DNA of 64,000 nt from Branchiostoma belcheri (lineage: Eukaryota; Chordata; Leptocardii; Amphioxiformes; Branchiostomatidae): NCBI RefSeq assembly GCF_001625305.1, contig NW_017804131.1, forward strand, positions 2,398,321 to 2,462,320, written 5' to 3'. Positions 1-11,119 of this stretch are shown one piece after another (within the stretch, counting starts at the first letter, position 1; each line of letters starts with the position of its first letter). The notes below the pieces were generated by a model. That model made no database searches, had not been told where the DNA came from, and worked only from the letters and a program-made list of their open reading frames with translations. The position numbers and the translations under genes are program-made.

Positions 1-22
1 TTCTCACTAAAACAATGCAGAC

Positions 23-3000
23 CTTGAGAATGGGTTCCATGTAAGGCCTGATGAGCCGTGGTGCATTAGCCACCAGATGTCCCAGCATCCTTGCTGACTG
101 CTCCTTGTTTCTTCCCACTCCACTGTGCTCCAGTTCTGTCAGAATCTGGGCAATAAAATTGTATCATAAGCATTCAGAATATTTTCTTCAAAAACAAGAG
201 GTAGTTCTTACACAACTAGTCATAATACTCACCTGCCTACATTTCAATGCCTATCAGACATCTTCTAAGAGTAACAAGGTCTTTAAAAAATTAGACAACT
301 TCACACATGATAATTCATTTATACTCAACCCACATATAGGGCCCAAAAAAAGGAAAAGCTGTAGTTACAAAACTGTCTTTATTTTCTCTATAATGACACC
401 ATTTTCTAATCAATTATACCTGAATGAGAGTCTTCCTGAGTGAAGGCATGACAAAGGCTGGGTTGAGGCTGCTGAGGCGGCCGATGGTACAGATGGCCAG
501 CTCACGGATCTCAAACACTTCATCGTTCAGAGCGACAAACAGCGCACTCAGGTTCTCCGCCTGCGCCAGGTGTCCATCAAACCGCTCATCCAGGGAGGCC
601 AGCACACAGTACCGAATGTCAGGGTCTGGGGCAATGTAAGGTTTCCCAAGTTAGAAAGTAGGATAGAATTAGTGTTACGCTAACCCTAATTTAGGATTAC
701 GCTAACTCTATTTTAGGGTTACGCTAACCTTAATTTAGGGTTACGCTACTGTATCCCTAATTGAGGGTTACGCTAAACCTACCATAATTTAGGGTTACGC
801 TAACCCTAATTTAGGGTTACGCTAACCCTAATCCTAATTTCGGGTTACATTAACCCTAATTTAGGGTTTCTGTAACCCTAATTTAGGGTTTTTTAGGGTT
901 ACGCTAACCCTAATTTAGGGTTTCCGTAACCCTAATTTAAAAAAAAAACTAAACTAAAAAAAAATTTAGGGTTAAGCTAAAGGGTTACACATGCACCCAG
1001 TATTTCAAGCTGTGATGATAACTAATACTCTATACAAAATACAATGTCAACAAAGCTACAGTGTTACATCAGTTGGTGTGTTCTGTAGCCATACCTGTAT
1101 CAGTGATGGCCACCACAAGGAGTTTACTGAGGACATCAGCCACCACCTGGGTCTGTGTGTAGCTGGGATGGCTGTGGTGGTTACCCAGCAACTGTTGTTT
1201 AACACAACAGGTGTTATTACCAGTAACAGACAAACACAATAGCTTACCAAAGTATACATTGTACAAGTATACCAGTAATACATACAGTCATGGCTCCATC
1301 ACATTGATACATGGAAATCGTCTGCATTTGCTTCAAGAATACCATCATGACAACTGGATATGCTATTGTTGTAATCTATACCATTGTTTTTGTGGGCTTT
1401 TCCTTACCAAACAGTGATGTTTTCACTAGAAAAGCGTCACCAATATGAACAGGTATTGACATTGGGTATTGAAGGTATAATGTAATGTATACAGAGAAAT
1501 GTTCAAAGAGAAATGGTGAAATGTATGCAGAAAGACACACAGCAAAGATGGGAATTCTTTTCAGTGCCACGTTTTCCCATATCACTATTTCATTGCTACA
1601 CATTCTGCTAAAAGAAGAGCTTATATCATCAAAACCAAAGAACTAAAGACAGAACAAACCAAATTCTGATTAGATCAAAATGCAGATGTGGAGTTTGAGA
1701 AAAAGGCAATCTTCACAACAACACAGCAAAGCACAGCAGGATGCCAAAAGTTTGACAAATGCCTTGTTAGTTGTGCTTTGGGCCCCTCCATTTTCTACAT
1801 TTCAGGGAATGTTTTTTTATATTTCCCTTGTCAACCATGTTCTTACTAATATTATGGTTCCTTTAATTTTTCTTTTTTAAAGTTTTCTTCTTTATTTTCA
1901 CTCTGCTCAAAATTCACCTCACCTTGAACTTTTTTAGATTCAAGTTTCAACCTAATTTGACAGGGTATAATGCTTCATCCCCCCCTCATCCCACTAATGG
2001 AATAGCCCATGAATTAGTGCAGCCTTGCAGTCAACACACACATGGGACTTACTATGGATAGGAAGTCTGGGTCAAACTAAAAAGACAAAAAATGAAAAAG
2101 GAAACATTTGAGAAACACTTGATGCTACATTGGGATGGGGAAAATAGATATACATTACTGGACATGAATGAAATAATAGTTAAAGCAGAAGTAAATGAAA
2201 TGAAAGAAAGAAAATAAAAACAATAACTGAATGGAAATTCTGCAACCATCCTCACATATCACACACATTTGCAAGAATCTGAGACGACCATTTCAAATAC
2301 ATTCATACTAGTATATAGAATGTCTGCTACACATGTATGACAGACATCATTTGGAATTTGCCACATTTGGCTCACCATCTATCTCAGATCTTATAGCATA
2401 AACAAAGTATGTATGACTGAATCAAAGTTGCAGATCTTGAGAAACGTTAAGTTCTACACTTGCTAATATTAATTGATACACACACGTGTGCTCACACACA
2501 TGTACAAACACCCACCCACACACATACAGACACCCACACCCACGCATGCACCCCCCCCCACACACACACACACACAGACACATACACATGCACCCCCTCC
2601 ACACACACACATCCCAGTATAATCTGCATCCTTACATGTATAGAAGGAGACAGCAGGTGAGAACAGGTGCGAGCAGCCTCCATCCTGATCTCCTTGTGCT
2701 CGCTGGCCAGGAAGTGATCAGCACAGTGTCGTACAAACACTGTCAGGGAGTGGCCTGAGGGGGACAGAAACAGCTTCTGTTATATACATAATGTCAAAGG
2801 CATATATGTCACAAGGACAATGGTTCAACACAGGAGGCACTGCAGTACCAGTCACCATTAAGAACTATAAGATGGACTGTTCAAATACAGAATGAGCAAT
2901 TAAGCATTATTCAACATCGAGAAAGAGCACTGGAAAACAAATCAGCACCAAGGAAAGGCACCAGAGAGCTCATAAGAAACAAGAAAAGGTACCTGATAGC

Positions 3001-6000
3001 CAATCAGCACCAAGGAAAGGTACCTGAGGGCCAATCAGCCTCAAGGACATGTACGTGAGGACAAATCAGCACCAAGGACACGTGCCAGAGGGACAATTAG
3101 TACCATGAAGAGATACCATAGAAAAGCTACATCATCACTTACCTTCAAAGTCAAAGCTACCGAGAGTTCTCAATGCCAGAACAGTGTTTGTGACATCATT
3201 GGCATCCTGGATGTTTGAGAAGGAAGCTAAAAAACAAGAACATACGACATGATTACAGAACTGTGTTTGTGACATCATTGGCATCCTGGATGTTTGAGAA
3301 GGAAGCTAAAAAACAAGAACATACGACATGATTACAGAACAGTGTTTGTGACATCATTGGCATCCTGGATGTTTGAGAAGGAAGCTAAAAAACAAGAACA
3401 TACGACATGATTTCAGAACAGTGTTTGTGACATCATTGGCATCCTGGATGTTTGAGAAGGAAGCTGAAAAACAAGAACATATGACATGATTATAGGAAAC
3501 ACAACACATATTTATAGGCTGATGAATATCAAAAACCATTACAAGACAACCCTGCCAATAAAAGGCATTTTTACACATTACAATGTCATGTGCTAATAAC
3601 TGAAGCCGNNNNNNNNNNNNNNNNNNNNAAAAACAAGAACATACGACATGATTTCAGAACAGTGTTTGTGACATCATTGGCATCCTGGATGTTTGAGAAG
3701 GAAGCTGAAAAACAAGAACATATGACATGATTATAGGAAACACAACACATATTTATAGGCTGATGAATATCAAAAACCATTACAAGACAACCCTGCCAAT
3801 AAAAGGCATTTTTACACATTACAATGTCATGTGCTAATAACTGAAGCCGATGGAGTGTGGGAAGAAATGCGACCTACCAGATAGAGTGAGGGAAGAAATG
3901 AGACCTACCTGATGGAGTGAGGGAAGGAGTGAACTTCTGTGGCATGCCAGGATGGCGGAGAGGCTTGTGCATGAGGACCAGAGACAGCATCTTCAGCAGC
4001 CCGTCCTGGATGTCCTTCTTCAGCTGTGGGATCTGGTGGGCCAGGTCATGGAGGGCTGCAGTCAGGGCAGGGCTGGGGGAACAACAACAACATGGAGTCT
4101 AGTACACATACATGTACTCTTTTAATGCAAAATGGATTACATGTTACAGACAGCTGTAAATGTTTTTCAAAGTTTAAAGTGTACTTGTCAATGTGAAGCT
4201 TACAACTTTACAGCCCCAGCTAGTGTGCTACGCCGAAAGGCAGTTATACCGGCTATACAGATACAGATACAGAATGTATGTGGAAGGTAGGTATATTTAC
4301 ATTTCTGGTCATCTGTTGGGTAAGATTACCCCTCAAAAATCCGAGCCTGGTTACCAAACCTATTTTAGCTCCCGAGTCCTATATCTATTTGCGGAGAGGA
4401 TGTAGAACTCAGGAAGCTAAAATAGTTTTGGTAACCAGGCTATGAAAATTCCCCTTGGCTGCCACAAAGTACAGTTATGGCATCATCACTAGATTAGTAG
4501 ATAGCTTGCAGTTAACAGTGTAAAGGTTAGGTGTAACAGGTTGTTTGGTGTAATATAACCAGCTGCCAGAATGCCATGTGCCTGCAAAACTGGTGTGTTG
4601 TGCCAAAGGGCAATTATACCAGCTACACAGATACAGAAAATGATCATGTATAGTTGATAGGGGTTTTAGGCATTACCTTAGGCCGACAGCCAACATTGGT
4701 TCCAACAGTTCTTTCACCTCCTTAGCGATGCAAGGTCCCACAGCACGGGCCAGCATACTCACACAGGTGAACACAGAGGGGTCAACCACAAAGTTCTTGT
4801 GCCTCCTGTAACAGATGAGGGGGAGAGACAAGGCTTTAAATTTAACACTGGGAATTTGACCACAATAAATTATAAGTATTCTTTCTGGATTTTTGAAACT
4901 GACATGTTTGCTTTTCCAAATTACTTCTTTTCAACCATTGGATTCTTAGGGTAATTACCAGTAGTCCTACATTATAGCTACATTTTGTTTAACAATTTCT
5001 TGAGACTGGAATTAAAAATCTAATCGTTTAGCCATTTGCAAGCCTTTGTAGCCTTTTGATGCAGAAATTTGTAGTAGTTGGGTTTATATAGAGAAGGTTA
5101 AAATTCCATCTTTAATATCAGTCAGCAGCAAAGTTAGGATATAAACAGCTTGTTCTTGTGTAAAAAGGAAATAACATTCACTAAACACTATGCATCTTAA
5201 ATTAAGTACAGCAGAATTCTTGTTGCAAGGTAAACCATACTTGTGTGGTGTTTCCTTCGACGGCAGTGATATTCTGACCACATCCAGGATGCGGTTCAGG
5301 TACGCGATGACTTCCTGTCGGACGGCCACAGCCAGCAGGCCGACCGCCTGGAAAGCTGTGGAGCGCTCTCGCTCTTTCTTCAGGCACCCCAGCAGGTAGC
5401 TCATGGTGTCTGTCAGGTACCTATTAAACGTAGGATACGGAATAAGCAAAGAAAAGTGTTGTTTAGCATTAAGATAAAGCAATGGAGAGCTAATCAGCAC
5501 CAAGGAAAGGCACTGAAAAGCCCATGAGAACCATGGAAAGGTATAAGAGAGCCAATCAGCACCAAGGAAAAGCACCAGATAACCAATCAGCACCAAGGAA
5601 AGGCAAAGGAGAGCCAATTAGCACCAAGGAAAGGTGCTGAGGGCCAATCAGCACAAAGGAAAGGTACCAGTGAGCCAATCAGCACCAAGAAAAGGTACCA
5701 GAGAGCCAATCAGCACCAAGGAAAGGAACAGAAGAGCCAATCAGCACAAAGAAAAAGTACTTGAGAGTAAATCAGCGCAAAGGAAAGGTACCTGAGGGCC
5801 AATCAGCACCAAAGAAAGGTACCTGAGGGCCAATAAGCACCAAGGAAAGGTATCTGAGGGCGAATCAGCACCAAGGAAAGGCACTATTTGTTGGACTAGC
5901 CATCTTGGACTAGTTAACAAAGTACTTAATGATAGATATTTGATAATACTAACAGCAATATCATGTGACTTTTAAGAAATTCAGAAAATTGTGGGCTGCT

Positions 6001-9000
6001 TACGACTGGACGAATCTCTGTGGCTGGAATGCGGCCAGACGAGGCAGCAGCTGCAGCAACACCTGCTGGAGCAGCACATTCCTGCTGGTCCGGTACTTTA
6101 GCACCTGCTGGCACACCTGGAAGGGGGGAAACATCTCAATATCTTATCTGCAACACACATCATGTATTGTTCAAATATTTCAAACTAGAGCTAAAAAATC
6201 TCATCTTTGTCGTTTGTAATTTGTCTTGGTTTTTCTATTTTGTTGTCTGTTATGCAATGTATCGATGTAGATTGCTTCGACCTTTTACCACAAGCCAGGA
6301 AGTCAAAATGTAATATAGGCCAGCAACTTACTGTAGTCCTCATTGTTGTCTTTCATGTACATGTATGTGTTATCAATATGCTATATATTGTTGTATCACT
6401 TGTTCAGCCTTACCAGCTCAAACTTGCTCTCCATCAGTTCCCTGCAGTACCTGCTCTCCACATTGACAGGCTTGCCCTGTACCTGAGCCCCCCTCATGCC
6501 CATCCCCAGGGAGGACAGCATTGACCGCTGCCCCTGGAAGGTGGCCACGGTGGTGTGGGAGTTGGCGTGGTGACTGCTGTGGCTGGTCAGGCTCTTGGAG
6601 GACTTGAAGCCGAGGAAGGAGAACTCTTTGATGGGTTTCTGCTGGTCGTGTTGGACCTGCTGCTGGCTGATCTCCTCCATCTCCTGTCGCAGCCGCTGTA
6701 CAGGGGCAATAAGCAATAGCTCTATGGAGATCAACTTCATACACAACTGTTTAGTAGCTCTGAGGAGTCAACTATATGCACAGTCTTTTATCAATATTTT
6801 TTCTTGATCACATGCTCTAAGAAAACATGTGCACAGTGTTTACAGAAATACACTTCCTGCCTATTCTGTTTACCAACTTTGGAAGCGCATAGGAATGAAC
6901 ACTTTTTTCTTCTTACCCCTTGTAGCAGGATGTCCTAACAATCCCTATCATTCCCACACCCAATTTCATATAGAATATCCCTGAAAAATAGTTATTTATA
7001 TATGGCTTCCTTCAGTCAGTACTGACCATGGTAAAATCCTACAGCTTTGGCTATGGCTGAACAGGACGAATCTTTGAAACCCTTTCAGCATTCCCACACT
7101 CATTTTTATATAGAATATCCCTGAAAAAATAGTTTATATATAGCCTCCTACTGTCAGTACTGACCATGTTAAAATCCTACAGCTTTAGCTATGGCTGAAC
7201 AGTCCTATACGAGAATGCCAGCATCTCTGCCATATAGGGCACATCTGTAAGCTGACTCAGGTCTGTTGCAGAGTTCTTGTCTCTTTGCAGTGCATCGTAA
7301 AAACTCTGAGTGGTACTTGCCCAACCACTGAACCCTACCTCTCCCTCCATGCTGCTGTTCCTGATGAGTTCATTAACGATCAGCAGTGACCCGTGGACCC
7401 TGTCATCTTTGTTCACTCCACGCTCCTTTCCTGCAGAGTCATCAAAGCCCTTCTCAGCTTCCTCATAGGTTTGCTGAAACAAGACGAAACATTCTCACAA
7501 TCTTTCTCCTAAACTGTAAGATTCCCACTACAGTATTTGATTTTTAGTACCATGAAAATAAGTGACAGATTTCTCTAACAAAAGTGAGATTTAGACAGAG
7601 TACATGATGGTTTCGACAATCTTAAGACAAGAGATTGTATTTGTCCAATGCCCTTTTCACACGTTTTTTCAGTCAACAAGCTTAAGAATACCTATATTCC
7701 CTATATTCTAGCCAGACTTACCCTGTACCACTGTGGTTTCTGCATCTCTTTAGTTTCCCTCTGTGCAGTGAGAACCAGACAGGCCCGCAGCGCTGCCACT
7801 GCCCCCTCTCTGATAGCCTGTTTGGGGTCTCGAACAGCATTGAAGATATTGTCAAAGAACGGCTGCACTTGTTGAAAGAAGAACGTGGGGGCGCTCACAG
7901 CAAGCTCCCGGAGAACCAAAACCTGTAATGATAACATGGCAGAAAATTATTAATTAAATCTGTATTACATGCAGCAGAGTCTAATTCTCCCCTTCATTTG
8001 CCAAACAGTTGGATCAGTAAAAAATGGCTCACCATACACACAAAATTCCTTAAATTGCAACAAGTATTTAACTTTGTTTTGAAAGACTGATTCATACTAC
8101 ATGTAACATGGCATAAGATTATAAATCAAACCTATTTCCCCTATGCAATTATTTAAAAAATTTATTTTAAAATTTATTTGGATTATTTATGCAATTATCC
8201 AAACAAAAAAGGATCAGGAAATAAATAGCTCATCACAAGCACAGAATTCCTTGAATTGCAATCTACACAAGTGTTTGTTTGTTTTTCTTTTTTTCAAAAA
8301 AAATTATCCATACTCCAAGTGTTGACAGTACATACAGCAGCATGTCTTCTGCCCTCATGTCGATCTCCCTGTAACCACTCGATGGCTCTCTTCACTTCAA
8401 ACTCCACGTACTCCGCCGTGAACGTGCCTCCTGCCAGCGCCAGCCGACCAACCGCCTGCGAGGCCATCTCCATGACAACGGGGTCATTGGAGGGCAGGAG
8501 GTTCCGCAGGTAGTTGGCGAAGCGACTGATGCGGGTGGAGCTGCTGCCACCATCTACACCAATCAGGCTCACTGGATAATGAAAAGGAGAGCAATTCTCT
8601 AGCTTAACCATCCCAACTTCTTAAGTCATCAGTTAATATATGGAGCCAACTAGCAACTGTACTGTAAGTGTAATGTGCAGTGGCACGATACTTTCCTATA
8701 CAAAGAAATATCAAATTTGAGATAATTGAAAGCAGAGGCTGCATGTTTGTTCACTATGAGTTGATACAGACTACATTCTTATTTTTCCTTGACTGATTCC
8801 TGACTAATCCTCCAAAACAGGAAAACTGATGGCTATTCTTAAAAAAACCTTCATAAGTACTGGTTTCCTAACAGTACTTAGTTACTACTGCATATTTGCA
8901 TGTCTTTTCTTTACATCCTCAAACTCTGCTTTTTTTTCATATGCAAGGACAAGCTGTTGTAAGGAATGGTATAGCACATACCGATGGCAAGTATGCCCCC

Positions 9001-9245
9001 CTTCTTCTCATTAGCATCAGAACTTGACACCATCTCAAAGATGTGGTGGTTGAGTTCGTCCATGAAGGCGGTGTTCTCCTCCGCAGACATCTCTCGCAGC
9101 TCTGTGGTGACGTAGTGCTGCATGTCCTTAGCCGCCTTCGTCCGCGACTCTTCATTGCGGCTCTTAAGGCCAGCAACAAACTGCGACAGCATGGCTGTTA
9201 TCTCCAAGACTTGCTCTTGCTTCAGCTCAACTCATTCGGTGTTGA
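23..9245 (-). CDS. MTOR: MTOR serine/threonine kinase, N-terminal part (gene continues past left edge)
   Basis: Kinase core of TORC1 and TORC2. Only the first 760 codons lie here, the N-terminal HEAT-repeat solenoid; FAT, FRB and kinase domains would lie to the left. Coding exons in transcript order: 9192-8982, 8571-8336, 7922-7722, 7473-7339, 6695-6414, 6116-6004, 5420-5241, 4805-4677, 4072-3909, 3226-3143, 2754-2636, 1191-1095, 625-420, 145-23; phases agree at each junction. Blocks matching human mTOR include [91 protein letters not shown] and FEIRELAIC. The first in-frame ATG (9192-9190) follows an in-frame stop and a splice acceptor at 9245, so the protein starts at the first HEAT helix, about 20 residues shorter than human. 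The last donor here (AAG|GTCTGC) is weak. Human MTOR also neighbours UBIAD1 and SRM. Confidence 0.97.
668..985. repeat. Tandem repeat of opposed TTAGGG/CCCTAA telomere-like motifs in an MTOR intron
   Basis: About 13 degenerate copies of a roughly 22-bp unit, of the form TTACG-CTAACCCTAAT-TTAGGG. Each unit joins a CCCTAA motif to a TTAGGG motif head to head, so every unit is itself an inverted repeat. It lies in the intron between the MTOR exons at 1095-1191 and 420-625. It ends in an A-rich stretch near 940-965. Confidence 0.85.
2478..2612. repeat. (CA)n-rich microsatellite
   Basis: Impure CA/CACACC/CCCC tract just downstream (in MTOR orientation) of the donor of the exon at 2636-2754. The cysteine- and histidine-rich open frames across it are low-complexity artefacts. 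Confidence 0.9.
2930..3115. repeat. 31-bp minisatellite, array A (CCAATCAGCACCAAGGAAAGG)
   Basis: About six diverged copies of a 30-32 bp unit with the core CAATCAGCACCAAGGA, in the MTOR intron left of the exon at 3143-3226. The same unit forms the larger array at 5486-5890, two kilobases away in a different intron. Confidence 0.85.
3182..3480. repeat. Tandem duplications of the 5' half of an MTOR exon with its acceptor site
   Basis: A unit of about 79 bp is repeated: the first 45 bases of the MTOR exon at 3143-3226, its 3' splice site, and intron sequence. Copies start near 3182, 3261, 3341 and 3418. Only the leftmost runs into the rest of the exon and its donor. In MTOR orientation the others are upstream decoy acceptors without a matching donor. 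Confidence 0.9.
3389..3848. other. Assembly gap (20 N at 3609-3628) flanked by the same 220 bp
   Basis: Sequence 3389-3608 recurs as 3629-3848 with no difference I can see, on both sides of a 20-N run. This is what results when two overlapping contig ends are scaffolded without being merged. It inflates the number of exon-half repeats in this MTOR intron; the true locus is probably about 240 bp shorter here. Confidence 0.85.
3843..3920 (-). repeat. Triplicated exon end with duplicated 5' splice site in MTOR
   Basis: The 3' end of the MTOR exon 3909-4072 plus its donor (CCATCAG|GTAGGT) is followed by a second copy 31 bases on (ATCTG|GTAGGT) and a third partial copy (CCATCGG). Using the second donor would add 31 bases and shift the frame against the next exon, so the first donor is taken as the real one. 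Confidence 0.75.
4180..4285 (+). mobile_element. Short interspersed element fragment, 3' tail ending in (ACAGAT)n
   Basis: Contains GTGTGCTACGCCGAAAGGC, then TTATACCGGCTATACAGATACAGATACAG. The same tail recurs at 4525-4640 (plus) and 21908-22080 (minus). The GCGTAAC...GGCGGTT..ACCGG portion also resembles the tail of the tRNA-derived SINEs at 10459 and 28437. Confidence 0.6.
4344..4441. mobile_element. 98-bp hairpin MITE-like element
   Basis: Arms 4344-4370 and 4415-4441 are inverted copies of 27 nt with one mismatch, beginning AGCCTGGTTACCAAA, and complementarity continues inward. The whole element can fold as one hairpin. No clear target-site duplication. It sits in an MTOR intron between two SINE tail fragments. 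Confidence 0.75.
4525..4640 (+). mobile_element. Second copy of the (ACAGAT)-tailed SINE fragment
   Basis: Shows GGTTAGGTGTAACAGG, then CAGCTGCC, GCAAAACTGGTGTGTTG and a TTATACCAGCTACACAGATACAG tail. Same family as 4180-4285, in the same MTOR intron and the same orientation. Confidence 0.6.
5486..5890. repeat. 31-bp minisatellite, array B, about 13 units
   Basis: About 13 units of GAGAGCCAATCAGCACCAAG-type sequence in the MTOR intron between exons 6004-6116 and 5241-5420. Most units keep CCAATCA, the core recognised by NF-Y on either strand. Units differ by a few substitutions each, so the array is not very young. Confidence 0.92.
6950..7205. repeat. Two-copy tandem duplication (about 137 bp) in an MTOR intron
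   Basis: The block starting ATTCCCACACCCAATTT (6950) recurs at 7088, including TATAGAATATCCCTGAAAAA, CAGTACTGACCATG and AATCCTACAGCTTT. It lies in the intron between exons 7339-7473 and 6414-6695. Confidence 0.8.
9227..9235 (-). promoter_or_regulatory. Minimal uORF (ATG-AGT-TGA) in the MTOR 5' leader
   Basis: In the exon carrying the MTOR start, a three-codon reading frame encoding Met-Ser-stop lies 34 bases upstream of the main ATG and in another frame. It would be in the mature leader if the acceptor TTTTCCAG at about 9246 is used. Very short uORFs of this kind can lower downstream initiation; that effect here is inference. Confidence 0.45.
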
Positions 9246-11119
9246 CTGGAAAAAAATTGCATTTCGATTGTTACACAAAAAATGTGTCACTACTCAACCG
9301 TTTGCCTACCACTAGCCCACTAGAGGGAATTTATAAAAAAAATCTGAAATACAACCATACTTTGGCAGGAAGATCACGATGTTAGATGAGTATCTCAAAC
9401 AAGTTGAAGCGTCACTGTCACAAGAGCAAAGCACAGTGACTGAAACCATGCTAACTGGCTCACAAGGAAGTAGCTATCTGATTTCCATGACTTTTCACAA
9501 TTCTAAGACAATCTGTCCAACTGACATGAGCGTGTAAACAAGCCACACCAGTAAGTTATGTTAAGAAATGAGCATCACTCAGTCTCAGCATGCCCCATAG
9601 ATAAGAATCACTGTTGATCTGGCTCGAATTAACCATAATTTGTATGTTTACAAAAGGAGATTTGAACAAGGTTACGCATTGGATAATTGCCCATGTCTTG
9701 ATCTACCTCACTATAAAACATCTCTCTTGATAAGAAAAACAATGTCGACCACCAAGTGACCCGGAAGTTATTTGTACACAAATATTATTTGTATATGCAC
9801 CGTTATATCGTTCGTACCTATATCTCTACTCTGTGGGAGGCAATGATCATAAAACATGTTAACTACCATGTACACTAAATTCTGCATACGAAACCGCGAA
9901 ATAGGACGTATATTGTAGTTGCTCCAAGCCTATAAGCGTCAGTTCACCTTGTGCAACAAACAATCTGTTGATTTCATCGACAAACGAATCAGAGGTATAC
10001 CCCCCTCCCCACCACAAGTATAGCACCGCAAGATAGACAGCCTATGCCTTATCGACAAGCTTTGCAGAATTTTGCATGTACTAGAAATAAAACCGATGCA
10101 TCAAAAGACACCGTCCTGGTTTGACGACGGTGAGACGTTAAAGGTTAAACAACAAAAACGTTCCCACCTGATCAGAAATCACTTGGGAAAAGTCTTCGCC
10201 ATGGTTGGATGTAACCACTTCAGAGACGGGGGTTACATAACAGTCCAGATATCTATAACGTTATCTGCCTTCCCTTGGCCTTCAAAACATCCATAATGTA
10301 GAGAAAACAAAATTTTGTTGATGAATAACTTCAAATTTGCGTTAAGATGTTCGGTTATTTGTGAAATATTGATTGTTTCCTGATACTGAAATCATCCCCG
10401 TAAAATCAGTCGTCCATTCTGGTTTCTGAAAGTCACATGACTTTTGTTTTGTTTGTTTGTTTCGCATAACCGGTAAACCGCCTTTAGGCGTAACACACCA
10501 GTTTTGTACATGTGCGTACATGTACAAGCTGCGTAAGACCGGACTGTAAGGTTTGAACCACTCACACCGGAAAGGTCCCCTACTCTTTTCGATAAGTGCG
10601 GTGGGTTCTTTAACGTGCGTGGGGTGTGGCTCTCCCAAACACGGGACCTCCATTTAACGTCCTATCCGAGGGACGTCCCTAGCTGAAGCTAGGTACTCAT
10701 TTCCACCTGAGTGAAGTGAGGAAAGTCGTGTAAAGTGCCTTTCCCAAGGGCACAAGATCGGTGACATGGGCAGGGTTCGAACCCGCGACCTCTGGGGTGT
10801 GAGCCGAACGCGCTACCGACTGCGCCACACGACCCCACTAAAACGAGAATAAAGCATTTTGAGGCATAAACACCTCTATACCGCTTGAAGAAACGCTAAA
10901 ACATTGACCATTTTGTTGCTTTCCATATTTAAAGTAAGAACTTGTTTGTTTATCGATTATCTATTTGTTTACAAGAGTACCAACTTTGCTGTATTCTCGC
11001 GAGAAGTACACCACCATTGCGAGACTTGGATTCGTGAGTCATTTCCACACATGGAACAGGTCCTTGTTGGAAGGTTTCGCGGACATTTATCCTTTTTCCG
11101 GCACAGATTCCTCGCCAAG
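9246..11119. other. Divergent intergenic region between MTOR and UBIAD1
   Basis: The first MTOR leader exon(s) and both promoters should lie here, since the genes are transcribed away from each other. I find no convincing TATA box. Besides the SINE at 10459-10836 I see no coding sequence; short open frames in the SINE are by chance. Confidence 0.6.
10459..10836 (-). mobile_element. tRNA-derived SINE, copy 1
   Basis: On the minus strand it begins with a tRNA-like head (GTCGTGTGGCGCAGTCGG, A-box-like) followed by a B box GGGTTCGAACCC at about 10773-10784. A body of about 280 bp follows and ends with GGTTTACCGGTTATGCG and an (AAAC)n tail. It is colinear with the copy at 28437-28810. The intact A and B boxes mean the internal RNA polymerase III promoter looks functional. 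Confidence 0.88.

Noticed and set aside
5486-5890. Regular 31-bp repeats considered as a CRISPR array
   Set aside because: Units abut with no unique spacers and lie in a eukaryotic intron; this is a minisatellite.
9189-9207. MTOR start at a TTG codon at 9207-9205
   Set aside because: Not an ATG; the next in-frame ATG at 9192 has an upstream in-frame stop and fits the HEAT start.
10342-10653. 103-aa frame upstream of UBIAD1
   Set aside because: It lies within the tRNA-derived SINE body.
10773-10836. tRNA gene candidate
   Set aside because: A and B boxes are present, but the cloverleaf is incomplete and the sequence continues into a repeated SINE body.
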